Shown here in pieces: positions 1-8,305 of a stretch of DNA of 64,000 nt. Origin of the DNA: Paracoccus aminovorans (GTDB lineage Bacteria > Pseudomonadota > Alphaproteobacteria > Rhodobacterales > Rhodobacteraceae); the NCBI RefSeq assembly GCF_900005615.1, contig NZ_LN832559.1, positions 2,557,001 through 2,621,000 on the forward strand, read 5' to 3'. Under the pieces are notes generated by a model, which was not told the origin of the DNA, ran no database searches, and saw nothing but the letters and a program-made list of their open reading frames with translations. A program made the position numbers and the translations under genes. Within the stretch, counting starts at the first letter, position 1. Every line of letters starts with the position of its first letter.

Positions 1-1039
1 CCAGCGTCGCAAGGCCGGCCGAGAGAGAGGTCGGGTTCGAGTTATAGGCGTCGTCGATCAGCCGGACGCCGGCCAGATCCTCGACCGCGCCCCGGCCCAG
101 CGGCGGGTTCCAGTCCGCAAGATGCTTCGCCGCCGCGGCCAGATCGGCTCCGGCGGCCGACAGCGCGGCCAGCACGCCGACCGCATTCATCACGAAATGC
201 GTGCCGGCGGTGGCGAGGGTTAGATCCACCGTCTCGCCCAGGATGCGGGCGCGGACCCGGGTGGCGCCGTCCACTGTCTCGGCCTTGACGGGCTTCGCCA
301 TGCCATGCTGGCCGAAACCGATCACCAGCGCCCCCGCCGCATCGGCGCAGTCGCGCAGGATCTGCGTCACCGCCAGGTCCTCGGGGATGATGGCATGGCC
401 GGCGGGTTCCAGGCCGGCAAAGATCGCGCCCTTTTCGCGGGCGATGCCCTCGATGGCGCCGAAGGCTTCCAGATGCGCCGCTGCGACCGTGGTGATCATC
501 GCGACATGCGGGCGGGCAAGGCGCGCCAGCGGCGCGATCTCGCCGGGGTGGTTCATGCCGATCTCGATGATGGCGAAATCGGTGTCTTCCGGCATCCGCG
601 CCAGCGTCAGCGGAACGCCCCAGTGGTTGTTGTAGCTGGCCTCGGCGGCGTGGATATTGCCCTGCTCCGCCAGCGCGATGCGGGCCATTTCCTTGGTCGA
701 GGTCTTGCCGACCGAGCCGGTGATGGCGATGACCCTGCCCTGCATCCGGGCGCGGCCGGCGCGGCCAAGATCCCCCAGCGCGGCCAGCACATCGGGGACG
801 ACCAGCAGCGGCGCGTTATCGGCCACGCCCTCGGGGATGCGGCTGACCAGCGCCGCGGCGGCGCCCTTGTCCAGCGCCCGGGCGACGAAGTCATGGCCGT
901 CGCGCACATCCTTCAGCGCCACGAACAGGTCGCCCGGCTGCAGGGTGCGGGTGTCGATGGACACGCCCGTGATCACAAAATCGCGGGTGGCGCGGCCGCC
1001 AGTGGCCCGCGCAGCGGCGTCAGAGGTCCAGAGCGTCAT
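1..1039 (-). CDS. murF: UDP-N-acetylmuramoyl-tripeptide--D-alanyl-D-alanine ligase (partial, C-terminus outside window)
   Basis: Cytoplasmic ATP-dependent ligase that adds D-Ala-D-Ala to the UDP-MurNAc-tripeptide, the last cytoplasmic step of peptidoglycan precursor assembly. About 346 N-terminal residues are in the window and the gene runs off the left edge. Translation on the minus strand shows the Mur-ligase P-loop TGSVGKTSTK at residues 107-116, then NNHWGVPLTLA and IGMNHPGEI, all typical of MurF. The ATG at 1039 overlaps the murE stop as ATGA, giving translational coupling, and fixes the start. It is the most distal dcw gene seen here; mraY and murD would be expected beyond the edge. Confidence 0.95.
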   Translation of the reverse strand, partial: MTLWTSDAAARATGGRATRDFVITGVSIDTRTLQPGDLFVALKDVRDGHDFVARALDKGAAAALVSRIPEGVADNAPLLVVPDVLAALGDLGRAGRARMQGRVIAITGSVGKTSTKEMARIALAEQGNIHAAEASYNNHWGVPLTLARMPEDTDFAIIEIGMNHPGEIAPLARLARPHVAMITTVAAAHLEAFGAIEGIAREKGAIFAGLEPAGHAIIPEDLAVTQILRDCADAAGALVIGFGQHGMAKPVKAETVDGATRVRARILGETVDLTLATAGTHFVMNAVGVLAALSAAGADLAAAAKHLADWNPPLGRGAVEDLAGVRLIDDAYNSNPTSLSAGLATL

Positions 1040-2535
1040 ATCTTGCCATCCAGCGCAGCGACGGCGACCGAGGCTTGTTCCGCATCATCGAAGGGATAGA
1101 CGTCGCTTCCGATGATCTGGCCGGTCTCGTGGCCCTTGCCGGCGATCAGCAGCGCGTCGCCGGGTTGCAGGGCATCGACGCCGCGCAGGATCGCCTCGGC
1201 GCGGTCGCCGATCTCGACCGCATCGGGGCCGGCGCCGGCCATGACCTCGGCCCGGATCGCGGCCGGATCCTCGGAGCGGGGATTGTCGTCGGTGACATAG
1301 ACCACGTCGGCAAAGGCGCGCGCCGCCTCGCCCATCAGCGGGCGCTTGAGTCGGTCACGGTCGCCGCCGGCGCCGAAGACCACGACGATGCGCCCCATGA
1401 CATGCGGGCGCAGCGATTGCAGGGCCGAGGCCAGCGCCCCGGGCTTGTGGCTGTAATCGACGAAGACCGCCGCGCCATTGTCGCGCACCGCGGCCAGTTC
1501 CATGCGGCCGCGCACGGTGGTCAGGCCCGGCAGGGTCTCGATCACCCGGGCGGGCTCATCGCCGGCGGCGATGGCGAGGCCGGCGGCGGCCAGCACGTTC
1601 TCGGCTTGGAAGCCGCCGATCAGCGCCAGCCGGACCAGATGCGCCTGGCCGTGCCAGGAAAAGCGCAGGTCCTGCCCGGTCGCATCATAGCGCTGGCCCA
1701 GGATGCGCAGGTCGGCGCCCTCGGCCTTGCCGATGGTGGTCAGGTCCAGGCCACGTTCGCGCGCGATCTGCGCCATCTGTCGGCCGCGCGGGTCGTCGAC
1801 ATTGACCACCGCAGCAGAGCCTTCGTCCAGGATATGGTTGAAAAGCAGGGCCTTGGCGGCGAAATACTCGTCGAAGTTCTTGTGATAGTCCAGGTGGTCC
1901 TGGCTGAAATTGGTAAAGGCACCGGCCTTGAGCCGCACCCCGTCCAGCCGGCGCTGGTCGAGCCCGTGGCTCGATGCCTCCATCGCGGCATGGGTGACGC
2001 CCTCGGCGGCGGCCTCGGCCAGCACGCGGTGCAGGGTGATGGGCTCGGGCGTGGTATGGGCCAGCTTCGCCTGGTAATCGCCCTGCACGCCCATGGTGCC
2101 CAGGCTGATCGCCTTGTGCCCCAGCGCCTGCCAGATCTGCCGGGTGAAGGTGGCGACCGAGGTCTTGCCCGAGGTGCCGGTGACGGCGACCATGGTCTCG
2201 GGTTGGGCGGCGAACCACAGCGCGGCGGCGCCGGCCAGCGCGGCGCGCGGATCCTCGGCCACGACCAGCGCCGCATCCGCGCCGGCCAGTTCGGCCGCCG
2301 CGATCTCGGCGCCCTTGCGGTCGGTCAGGATCGCGCCCGCGCCCTGGCGCAAGGCGTATCGGATGAACTCGCCGCCATGCGTGGCCGAGCCCGGCAGCGC
2401 GGCGAACAGATGGCCGGGCCGAACCTGCCGCGAATCGACGGACAGTCCCGTCACCTGGGGGTCGCGCCCCTTGTCCCCCCGAAGCCCCAGAAGGGACAGC
2501 CGCATCACCCGTTCGGTCACGGAACCTCCGCTCAT
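1036..2535 (-). CDS. murE: UDP-N-acetylmuramoyl-L-alanyl-D-glutamate--2,6-diaminopimelate ligase
   Basis: Adds the third stem-peptide residue to UDP-MurNAc-L-Ala-D-Glu using ATP, in the cytoplasm. The 499-residue length is normal for the family. The ATP-binding loop TGTSGKTS is at residues 119-126, MEASSHGL near 185-192, and DNPR at 417-420 followed by SEDP; DNPR marks specificity for meso-diaminopimelate rather than lysine, as expected in a Gram-negative. The start ATG shares one base with the ftsI stop (TGATG) and the stop overlaps murF, so the gene sits mid-operon in the dcw cluster. Confidence 0.97.
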   Translation of the reverse strand: MSGGSVTERVMRLSLLGLRGDKGRDPQVTGLSVDSRQVRPGHLFAALPGSATHGGEFIRYALRQGAGAILTDRKGAEIAAAELAGADAALVVAEDPRAALAGAAALWFAAQPETMVAVTGTSGKTSVATFTRQIWQALGHKAISLGTMGVQGDYQAKLAHTTPEPITLHRVLAEAAAEGVTHAAMEASSHGLDQRRLDGVRLKAGAFTNFSQDHLDYHKNFDEYFAAKALLFNHILDEGSAAVVNVDDPRGRQMAQIARERGLDLTTIGKAEGADLRILGQRYDATGQDLRFSWHGQAHLVRLALIGGFQAENVLAAAGLAIAAGDEPARVIETLPGLTTVRGRMELAAVRDNGAAVFVDYSHKPGALASALQSLRPHVMGRIVVVFGAGGDRDRLKRPLMGEAARAFADVVYVTDDNPRSEDPAAIRAEVMAGAGPDAVEIGDRAEAILRGVDALQPGDALLIAGKGHETGQIIGSDVYPFDDAEQASVAVAALDGKI

Positions 2536-4340
2536 CAGTTCGAGACGAGCTTTAGCCCATCGGGCAAAGGCCGTTCAACCGTCGGCAATTCCGATTCGGT
2601 GGCCGGGCGCAGACCCAGCAGCGGCGCGACGCGGCGGATCACCTCGGCCGCGACCGGGGCCGAGGTCGCCCCCGCCGTGCGGCTTTCGCCGCCCGCGCCC
2701 ATGGCCGAGGGCTCGTCCAGCGACAGCACCAGCACATAGCGCGGATTGCTGGCCGGGAAGACCGAGGCGAAGGTCGAGACCACCTTGTTGCCGTAATAGC
2801 CGCCGGTCGGGCGCGGCTTGTCGGCGGTGCCGGTCTTGCCCGCGACCTCGTAGCCCTCGACATTGGCGCTGCGGCCGCTGCCGCGGACCACCACCTGGCG
2901 CAGCATCTGCACGGCGATGCGCGCGGCCTCGGGCGACAGCACCTGCTCGCCCGCGCGCCGGCTGCGGTCGTAGATCAGCGTCGGCGTCACCCGCTTGCCG
3001 CCATTGGCGACGGTGGCATAGGCGGTGGCCAGGTGCAGCGGACTGGCCGCCAGGCCATGGCCGAAGGCCACGGTGGCCGAGGTCACCGCCGGCCAGCGCT
3101 TGGGCACCAGCGGCTTGCCGGTGGGCGCCTCGCTCATCTCGATCAGCGTCGGCTCGAAAAAGCCCAGCTTCTGCAGGAAATCCTTCTGCCGCTCGGCGCC
3201 CAGCAGCTGGGCCACGCGGACGGTGCCGACGTTCGAGGACTTCACGATGATGTCGGTGACCGAAAGCGTGCCGTAGTTGTGGCCCCGGAACTCGTTGATC
3301 AGGTATTTGCCGATCCGCATCGGCGCCTTGGCGTTGATCATCGTGGTCGGGCTGACCAGCTTCAGGTCCACGGCCTGCGCCACCGGGAAGATCTTGAAGG
3401 TCGAACCCAGCTCGTACTGGCCCTGCACCGCGCGGTTGAACAGCGGGCTGTCCGAGGGATCGCCCTTCAGCAACGGCCGCGGCCGGTCGTTGGGGTCGAA
3501 ATCGGGCAGGCTGGCCATGGCGACGATCTCGCCGGTGCCGACCTCCATCAGGATGCCGGTGGCGCCCTTGGCGTTCATCACCCGCATGCCGTTCGACAGC
3601 ACCTCCTCCATCGCCGCCTGCACGGTCAGGTCCAGCGACAGCGTCAGCGGCGCGCCGTCGTTGGCCGGGTCGCGCAGCCAGTGGTCGAATGCCTTCTCGA
3701 CGCCGGCGACGCCCACCACCTCGGCGCTGGCCACATCCTCCTTGCCGAAGGTGGCGCCGCCCAGGATGTGGCTGGCGATGCGGCCGTTCGGATAAAGCCG
3801 CATCTCGCGCGGGCCGAACAGCAGCCCCGGCTCGCCGATGTCGTGGACGGCCTGCATCTGCTCGGGGCTGATCTTCTTCTTGATCCAGACGAAGGTGCGC
3901 TTGCCGGTGAAATCCTTGCGCAGCCTTTCGCGGTCGAGATCGGGAAAGATCTTGACCAGCGCCTTGGCCGCGCTCTCGGGATCGACCATCTGATGGGGAT
4001 GGGCGTAAAGCGAATGCGTCAGCAGGTTCGTCGCCAGCACCCGGCCGTGGCGATCGATGATGTCGGCGCGCTGCGAGATGATCTGCGCGCCCGCGGCCTG
4101 CACCCGCGGCTCGGCCGGATGGGACGAGGCCAGCACGCCCATCTTGAGACCCACCGCGCCAAAGGCGACCGCGAAGGCGCAGGACATGAAGAACAGCCGG
4201 GTCCGGGCGCCGCCGCGCGCCTTTTCCTGGATCGCGGCATGCCTCTGGGCGCGGTTCTCGGCCTCGATGGCATCCGGATTCTCGCCTTTTTCGCGGGCGC
4301 GAAGGATGCGGGCCAGCGGGCGCAGCGGGGTGCGGATCAT
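2535..4340 (-). CDS. ftsI: Septal peptidoglycan transpeptidase FtsI (penicillin-binding protein 3)
   Basis: Class B penicillin-binding protein that cross-links septal peptidoglycan with FtsW in the divisome. I place the start at the ATG at 4340, which overlaps the ftsL stop as ATGA, giving 601 residues; the open frame reaches further upstream but only into ftsL. There is a cytoplasmic basic N-terminus, one membrane segment around residues 49-67, the PBP dimerisation region, then the transpeptidase motifs STFK (catalytic Ser313 to Lys316), SSN (368-370) and KTG (502-504). All active-site motifs are intact. Confidence 0.96.
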   Translation of the reverse strand: MIRTPLRPLARILRAREKGENPDAIEAENRAQRHAAIQEKARGGARTRLFFMSCAFAVAFGAVGLKMGVLASSHPAEPRVQAAGAQIISQRADIIDRHGRVLATNLLTHSLYAHPHQMVDPESAAKALVKIFPDLDRERLRKDFTGKRTFVWIKKKISPEQMQAVHDIGEPGLLFGPREMRLYPNGRIASHILGGATFGKEDVASAEVVGVAGVEKAFDHWLRDPANDGAPLTLSLDLTVQAAMEEVLSNGMRVMNAKGATGILMEVGTGEIVAMASLPDFDPNDRPRPLLKGDPSDSPLFNRAVQGQYELGSTFKIFPVAQAVDLKLVSPTTMINAKAPMRIGKYLINEFRGHNYGTLSVTDIIVKSSNVGTVRVAQLLGAERQKDFLQKLGFFEPTLIEMSEAPTGKPLVPKRWPAVTSATVAFGHGLAASPLHLATAYATVANGGKRVTPTLIYDRSRRAGEQVLSPEAARIAVQMLRQVVVRGSGRSANVEGYEVAGKTGTADKPRPTGGYYGNKVVSTFASVFPASNPRYVLVLSLDEPSAMGAGGESRTAGATSAPVAAEVIRRVAPLLGLRPATESELPTVERPLPDGLKLVSN

Positions 4341-4714
4341 GGCGTGCTCTCCTGTGGTCGGCGCGGCGGATAGCCGGCGGGTCGTTCGGTCGGAATATCG
4401 GCGCCGGGCGGCGGCTCGGGGGCTTTCGGCGTGGGGAAAGCCACCTGCCCCACGTCCACGAACTGGTCCGAGCCGAAGGGCACCAGCTTCAGCTTGTCGA
4501 AATTCAGGTCCACCAGCTGGCGCAGGCGCCCGGGCCGGTTCAGATAGGCCCATTCGGCGCGCAGGACGCCCAGGTCCTCGCGCAGTCGGCCGATCTGGCG
4601 CTGGATGTCGGACATCTCGCTGATCGCGGATTGGGTGCGGTAATTCTCGCGATAGGCCCAGAAGGCCAGGCCCATGACGACCAGCGTGGTCAGCAGATAC
4701 AGCACCGAGCGCAT
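4337..4714 (-). CDS. ftsL: Cell division protein FtsL
   Basis: Small bitopic divisome protein that with FtsB/FtsQ controls FtsWI activity. The 125-residue product has a membrane segment right after the start (about residues 4-19), then a coiled-coil stretch (ISEMSDIQRQIGRLREDL) and the AYLNRPGRLRQL motif characteristic of alphaproteobacterial FtsL. A GTG precedes the ATG by one codon; I prefer the ATG at 4714 because it overlaps the rsmH stop as TGATG. It lies between rsmH and ftsI as usual, which supports an assignment that sequence similarity alone would leave weak. Confidence 0.88.
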   Translation of the reverse strand: MRSVLYLLTTLVVMGLAFWAYRENYRTQSAISEMSDIQRQIGRLREDLGVLRAEWAYLNRPGRLRQLVDLNFDKLKLVPFGSDQFVDVGQVAFPTPKAPEPPPGADIPTERPAGYPPRRPQESTP

Positions 4715-5682
4715 CACGCCCCCCTTTCGTCGAGGCGGGGCAGGCCCAGCGCCTCGGGATCGACGCGGCCGGCCGGCGATTCGGTGCGGATGCCGACCCG
4801 CAACAGGGCCGAGCGCGAACGCGGGTTCACCGCCAGCTCCTGCTCGTCCGGGCCGATGGCGCGGCGGAAGGGCAGCGTAAAGGCGGCCTCGGTCCGTTGG
4901 GTTTCGGGCGCATAGCGGCTGCCGCCGCCGGCGCTGTTCGAGCGCGCCTGCATGAAGCGCTTGACGATGCGGTCCTCAAGCGAATGGAAGCTGACAACGG
5001 CCAGCTTGCCGCCCGGCCGCAGCGCGCGCTCTGCCGCCGCCAGCCCGGCGACCAGCTGGCCGAATTCGTCGTTGACCCAGATGCGGATCGCCTGGAAGGC
5101 GCGGGTCGAGGGGTGGCTTTGCCCCGGCTTGGCGCGCGGCAGGCAGCCGGCGACGATGTCGGACAGTTGCCCGGTGCGGCTCAGCGGCCGCGCCGCCACG
5201 ATGGCCTTGGCGATGCGGCGCGAGGCGCGCTCCTCGCCGTAAAGGTAAAGCACGTCGGCGATGACCTGCTCGGGCGCGGTGTTCAGCAGATCGGCCGCCG
5301 TCGGCCCGTCGCCGCCCATGCGCATGTCCAAGGGGCCGTCGCGCAGGAACGAGAACCCGCGCTCGGGCTGGTCGAGCTGCATCGAGCTGACGCCCAGGTC
5401 CAGCACCACGCCGTCGACCGGCCCGCCGGCCAGCGTGTCGAGGTCCGAGAAGGTGCCCTGAACCAGCCGCAGCCGGTCGCCGTATTCGCCGGCCCAGACC
5501 GCGGCCATGCGGAAGACGCTGGGATCGCGGTCGATGCCGATGACCTGCGTGGCGCCCTGCTCCAGCAGGCCGCGGGCATAGCCGCCCGCGCCGAAGGTGC
5601 CGTCGACCCAGGTGCCCCCGACAGGCGCAACGGCCCGCAACAGCGGGCCAAGCAGGACGGGGATATGCGGATCGGGCACCAT
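4714..5682 (-). CDS. rsmH: 16S rRNA (cytosine(1402)-N(4))-methyltransferase
   Basis: Methylates N4 of C1402 in the 16S rRNA P site using S-adenosylmethionine (also called MraW). The 322 residues hold the family blocks DGTFGAGG (27-34), [10 protein letters not shown] (95-104), RGFSF (108-112) and DGPLDMRM (115-122). The ATG at 5682 directly follows the mraZ stop and has an exceptionally strong ribosome binding site 5 nt upstream. That site is perfectly complementary over ten bases to the loop motif of the RNA array at 8549-9042, suggesting this junction could be a target of translational control. Confidence 0.96.
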   Translation of the reverse strand: MVPDPHIPVLLGPLLRAVAPVGGTWVDGTFGAGGYARGLLEQGATQVIGIDRDPSVFRMAAVWAGEYGDRLRLVQGTFSDLDTLAGGPVDGVVLDLGVSSMQLDQPERGFSFLRDGPLDMRMGGDGPTAADLLNTAPEQVIADVLYLYGEERASRRIAKAIVAARPLSRTGQLSDIVAGCLPRAKPGQSHPSTRAFQAIRIWVNDEFGQLVAGLAAAERALRPGGKLAVVSFHSLEDRIVKRFMQARSNSAGGGSRYAPETQRTEAAFTLPFRRAIGPDEQELAVNPRSRSALLRVGIRTESPAGRVDPEALGLPRLDERGA

Positions 5683-5697
5683 CTATCCCTCCTCCCT
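5683..5697 (-). promoter_or_regulatory. Very strong rsmH Shine-Dalgarno site, antisense to the CcsR-like loop motif
   Basis: On the minus strand 5697-5688 reads AGGGAGGAGG, placed 5 nt before the rsmH ATG. Its exact complement CCTCCTCCCT occurs in the loops of the stem-loop array at 8549-9042. The ribosome binding site is certain; the RNA interaction is an inference from complementarity. Confidence 0.7.
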
Positions 5698-6201
5698 CGC
5701 GCCTTCCCTGGCCGCCGGGGCCAGCAGCGACAGCGGATCGGCGCCGGGCTCCAGATCGGGGACGCGGGCTTCCAGCGCGCGCTCTTCCTCGGCATAGGCT
5801 TCGGGGGTCCAGACCTTCAGGCTGTCGCCGGCCGAGATGAAGAAGGCGCTGTCGGTCAGGCCGATCTTCTCGCGCAGCTTCTGCGGCAGGACCAGGCGGC
5901 CGTCGCCGTCGATCTCGGCCTCGTCGGCATGGCCCTGATAGATGTTTTCCAGCAGGTTGCGCTCGGCCGAGCCGCGCGGCATCCTGGCGATGCCGTCCTC
6001 GATCTCTTCCATGGCGTCGATGGTGAAGAGTTGCAGCCAGTTCCAGTTGCGGGTGCCGTAGACGATGACCAGTTGCGCACGCTTGCCGGCCTGCCAGTCG
6101 GGATCGGAGGCTTCAAAGACGCGGCGGAACTTGGCCGGGATGGAAACGCGGCCCTTCGCGTCCACCTTGACCTCTTCCGACCCTCTGAACCGGCGTGCCA
6201 A
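5683..6201 (-). CDS. mraZ: Transcriptional regulator MraZ
   Basis: AbrB-fold DNA-binding protein that usually represses its own dcw operon. The 172-residue product has the two MraZ/SpoVT-like repeats: DAKGRVSIPAKFR near residues 14-26 and DGDGRLVLPQKLR around 100-112. The start is a TTG at 6201, chosen because an AGGAGG ribosome binding site lies 8 nt upstream and the family's N-terminus begins there. It is first in the dcw cluster, and its leader carries repeated TGGGA-type motifs (6476-6500, 6649-6663) that resemble MraZ boxes, so autoregulation is likely. Confidence 0.95.
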   Translation of the reverse strand: MARRFRGSEEVKVDAKGRVSIPAKFRRVFEASDPDWQAGKRAQLVIVYGTRNWNWLQLFTIDAMEEIEDGIARMPRGSAERNLLENIYQGHADEAEIDGDGRLVLPQKLREKIGLTDSAFFISAGDSLKVWTPEAYAEEERALEARVPDLEPGADPLSLLAPAAREGAREEG

Positions 6202-6228
6202 CGGCGCGCCCTCCTTTCACTGTCCCGG

Positions 6229-6251
6229 CCTTTTCGGTTTGCCCGAAAAGG
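6229..6251 (-). other. Hairpin in the mraZ leader, next to the TTG start
   Basis: A 9-bp perfect inverted repeat (6229-6237 with 6243-6251, 5-nt loop) lies about 30 nt upstream of the mraZ start on the transcript. Its 5' arm overlaps the pyrimidine tract that follows the larger hairpin at 6256-6289, so the two structures may influence one another. Confidence 0.5.
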
Positions 6252-6470
6252 AAAGGGCGGATCGGGCTGCTGCCACTGCCCGATCCGCCGCCCTCGTTCC
6301 CATCTCTGGGCCCCGTAGTTTCGGGGATCGCGCCCTGCGTTCCGCGCCACCTGGGGGAGGTGCTGCTCGCGCGCCGCAGAGGCCGTTTTCGGAAGCGGGT
6401 TGCCTGTATGAAGCCTGCTTGTCGCCTTGGGGTCTTGCTGCCCCTCATGCCCGTCTCCGTGAGGAAGGGA
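6250..6470 (-). ncRNA. UpsM-like leader RNA of the dcw cluster (prematurely terminated mraZ 5' UTR)
   Basis: The mraZ leader contains no gene on this strand but ends in a strong hairpin, 6256-6267 paired with 6278-6289, followed on the minus strand by CTTTCCTTTTC. In Rhodobacter sphaeroides the same location produces UpsM, an abundant sRNA of about 200 nt made by premature termination of the dcw transcript. Position, length to the AT-rich stretch near 6480-6490 and the terminator-like 3' end match that model. I infer homology by position; I could not compare primary sequence. The 5' end is approximate. Confidence 0.55.
6256..6289 (-). terminator. Terminator-like hairpin upstream of mraZ
   Basis: Perfect 12-bp stem (6256-6267 with 6278-6289) and 10-nt loop, followed on the minus strand by a pyrimidine tract with four consecutive T residues. 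It would end transcripts before mraZ and so act as an attenuator of the dcw operon. Confidence 0.65.
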
Positions 6471-6475
6471 TGCCA

Positions 6476-6500
6476 TGGGAATTTATGGGAGGCAATGGAT
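6476..6500. promoter_or_regulatory. Candidate MraZ boxes (three TGG-repeats at 10-bp period) near the dcw promoter
   Basis: On the plus strand TGGGA, TGGGA and TGGAT occur at 6476, 6486 and 6496, each separated by 5 nt. MraZ of Escherichia coli binds TGGGN repeats with 5-nt spacers, so spacing and core fit. The block overlaps the AT-rich CATAAAT on the minus strand that could be a -10 element for the mraZ transcript. It is oriented opposite to mraZ, which is the main uncertainty. Confidence 0.45.
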
Positions 6501-6648
6501 TTCTGGCCGGACGCGATGGGATCGGCGGCGCTCCGCGTGTGAACGCGGCGCGAACAAATTCACACCGCCGCGATTCGTCGGGAAGGTATCGGGGGTAGAG
6601 ACTGCCGCGACCACTACATCTGGTATTTCTACAACTGTGGCAAATAAA

Positions 6649-6663
6649 TCCCAGGAATTCCCA
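6649..6663 (-). promoter_or_regulatory. Second pair of MraZ-box-like repeats
   Basis: On the minus strand TGGGA-N5-TGGGA lies at 6663-6649, about 450 bp upstream of mraZ and in the same orientation as the gene. It mirrors the block at 6476-6500. The third position of the 10-bp ladder (TTGCC) does not match. Confidence 0.35.
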
Positions 6664-6843
6664 GAATCGACATCGGCGCCCGCAAGGGGCGCCGATTCCG
6701 CCGCAAGCGGCTCTCTGTCTCTGCGTAGTTCTGCCTATATCACGGGGCCTCACGGCGCGGTGATTCGTAGCCGAGCCCGTTTTCCCGTGAATTCCCGGTC
6801 CACGTTCCCGCGCTTTCCCAGACGCGGGACGCCGGCCGCAGAA

Positions 6844-7953
6844 TCAGGCCATGCCGCCGCCGATCATCCGATCGGCCAGTCTGGCGAAGGCATCGGCCAC
6901 CGGCCCCTCGCCGGCCGCGACGGGCGTGCCGGCATCCCCGGCCAGCCGCACCTCGAGGTTCAGGGGAATCTCGCCCAGGAAGGGCAGGTTCAGCTTGGCG
7001 GCCTCGGCCGCGACGCCGCCATGGCCGAAGAGATGCGCCTCGTGTCCGCAATTCGGGCAGATATAGGTGGACATGTTCTCGACCAGCCCCAGCACCGGGG
7101 TCTTGAGCTTGTCGAACATGTCGATGGCGCGGCGGGCGTCGATCAGCGCCACGTCCTGCGGCGTCGAGACGATGATCGCCCCCGTCACCTGCGCCTTCTG
7201 GCACAGCGACAGCTGCACGTCCCCGGTTCCGGGCGGCAGATCCACAAGCAGCACGTCCAACTCGCCCCATTTCACCTGGTTCAGCATCTGCTGCAACGCG
7301 CCCATCAGCATCGGGCCGCGCCAGACCACGGCCTCGCCTTCCTTCATCATCAGCCCCAGCGACATGACGGTGACGCCATGGGCGTGCAGCGGCTGGATCA
7401 TCTCGCCGTCGTTGGTCAGGCGCTGCCCGCCCAAGCCCAGCATCCGCGGCTGCGAGGGACCGTATATATCGGCGTCCAGCAACCCGACCCGGCGCCCCTT
7501 GCGCGCCAGCGCCACGGCGAGGTTCGAGGTCAGGGTCGATTTCCCCACCCCGCCCTTGCCCGAGCCGATGGCGACGATCCGGGCCACGCCGCTGACCGGC
7601 GCCGGCCCGGCCTGGGGCGTCGGATGGCGGCCGATGGTCAGATTCGGCGGCGGCGCCGCGGCGGCACCCGAGCGGGCCGTGACCTGCGGCTGCGCCCCGC
7701 GCGGCCCGGCGGGGGCGGTGGTGACGATCTGCACCTTCTCGACCCCCGGCAGGGCCGACAGCAGGCGCTGCGCCTCGGCCTCGACGGGCGCCAATTCGCG
7801 CGCGCCGGCGGCGTCGGCCGCCTCGATGACGAATCGGACCACGCCCGATTCCACGTTCAGAGCCCGCACCATATCGCGCGAAACCAGGGTTCCACCCCCG
7901 GGGAGCGCGATCCGCGCCAGCTCGTCGAGCACACGTTCCCGTGAAATCGTCAT
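6844..7953 (-). CDS. apbC: Iron-sulfur cluster carrier protein ApbC/Mrp, P-loop ATPase
   Basis: MinD-type ATPase that carries and transfers Fe-S clusters in the cytoplasm. From the ATG at 7953 it has 369 residues: an N-terminal MIP18/DUF59 domain (about 1-85), an Ala/Pro-rich linker, then the deviant Walker A GSGKGGVGKST at about 130-140, the DLPPGTGD motif and a CPNCGH pair that would hold the bridging cluster. An upstream extension of the open frame lacks any family similarity and I leave it out. The neighbours (dcw cluster and a stress RNA locus) are not functionally related. Confidence 0.93.
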   Translation of the reverse strand: MTISRERVLDELARIALPGGGTLVSRDMVRALNVESGVVRFVIEAADAAGARELAPVEAEAQRLLSALPGVEKVQIVTTAPAGPRGAQPQVTARSGAAAAPPPNLTIGRHPTPQAGPAPVSGVARIVAIGSGKGGVGKSTLTSNLAVALARKGRRVGLLDADIYGPSQPRMLGLGGQRLTNDGEMIQPLHAHGVTVMSLGLMMKEGEAVVWRGPMLMGALQQMLNQVKWGELDVLLVDLPPGTGDVQLSLCQKAQVTGAIIVSTPQDVALIDARRAIDMFDKLKTPVLGLVENMSTYICPNCGHEAHLFGHGGVAAEAAKLNLPFLGEIPLNLEVRLAGDAGTPVAAGEGPVADAFARLADRMIGGGMA

Positions 7954-8305
7954 GGCAACCCCCTTTTGCAGCCGCGGCAGAATGGCAATTCGGGCCGGGC
8001 TCGGCAAGCAGGGACAAACGCACATTCAGACCTAAGTGGCTGTGACCCCGCGTAAAATACGACCATTCCGCTCGCGCATCGCCGCCAACCTTGTAAAAAT
8101 GGCTGAAAATTTTAAGAAATATTAACGATTTGCGACAGGGTTCCCTGATCAGCCATGCCGTTTCTGCATAGCAGCATAGCGCCATCGTGCATTGTGCAGT
8201 TGCAGCAAACGCGCCATGTTGGCTCTAACAGCGCACCGGGCAAGACCGCAAAGCGAAAGCAAGCGAACCCCGACGCGCCATCCGCAAGACGAAAGAGTGT
8301 ATGAA
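7954..8305. other. Divergent intergenic region between apbC and the DUF1127/CcsR-like operon
   Basis: This 352-bp stretch holds no convincing gene. Bases 8088-8130 are clearly AT-rich against the surroundings and probably include the apbC promoter region or an upstream element. The right half leads into the DUF1127 transcript. Confidence 0.5.
8191..8220 (+). promoter_or_regulatory. Possible heat-shock-sigma (RpoH-type) promoter for the DUF1127/CcsR-like operon
   Basis: ATTG at 8191-8194 and CCATGTT at 8214-8220 resemble the CTTG ... CCATNT pattern of alphaproteobacterial RpoH promoters, with a spacer of 19 nt. The homologous operon in Rhodobacter sphaeroides is RpoHI/RpoHII-dependent. The match is partial and the call rests mostly on that analogy. 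Confidence 0.3.

Noticed and set aside
6202..6750. RNase P RNA near mraZ.
   Set aside because: The region lacks the conserved RNase P sequence blocks in either strand; the hairpins fit a leader RNA instead.
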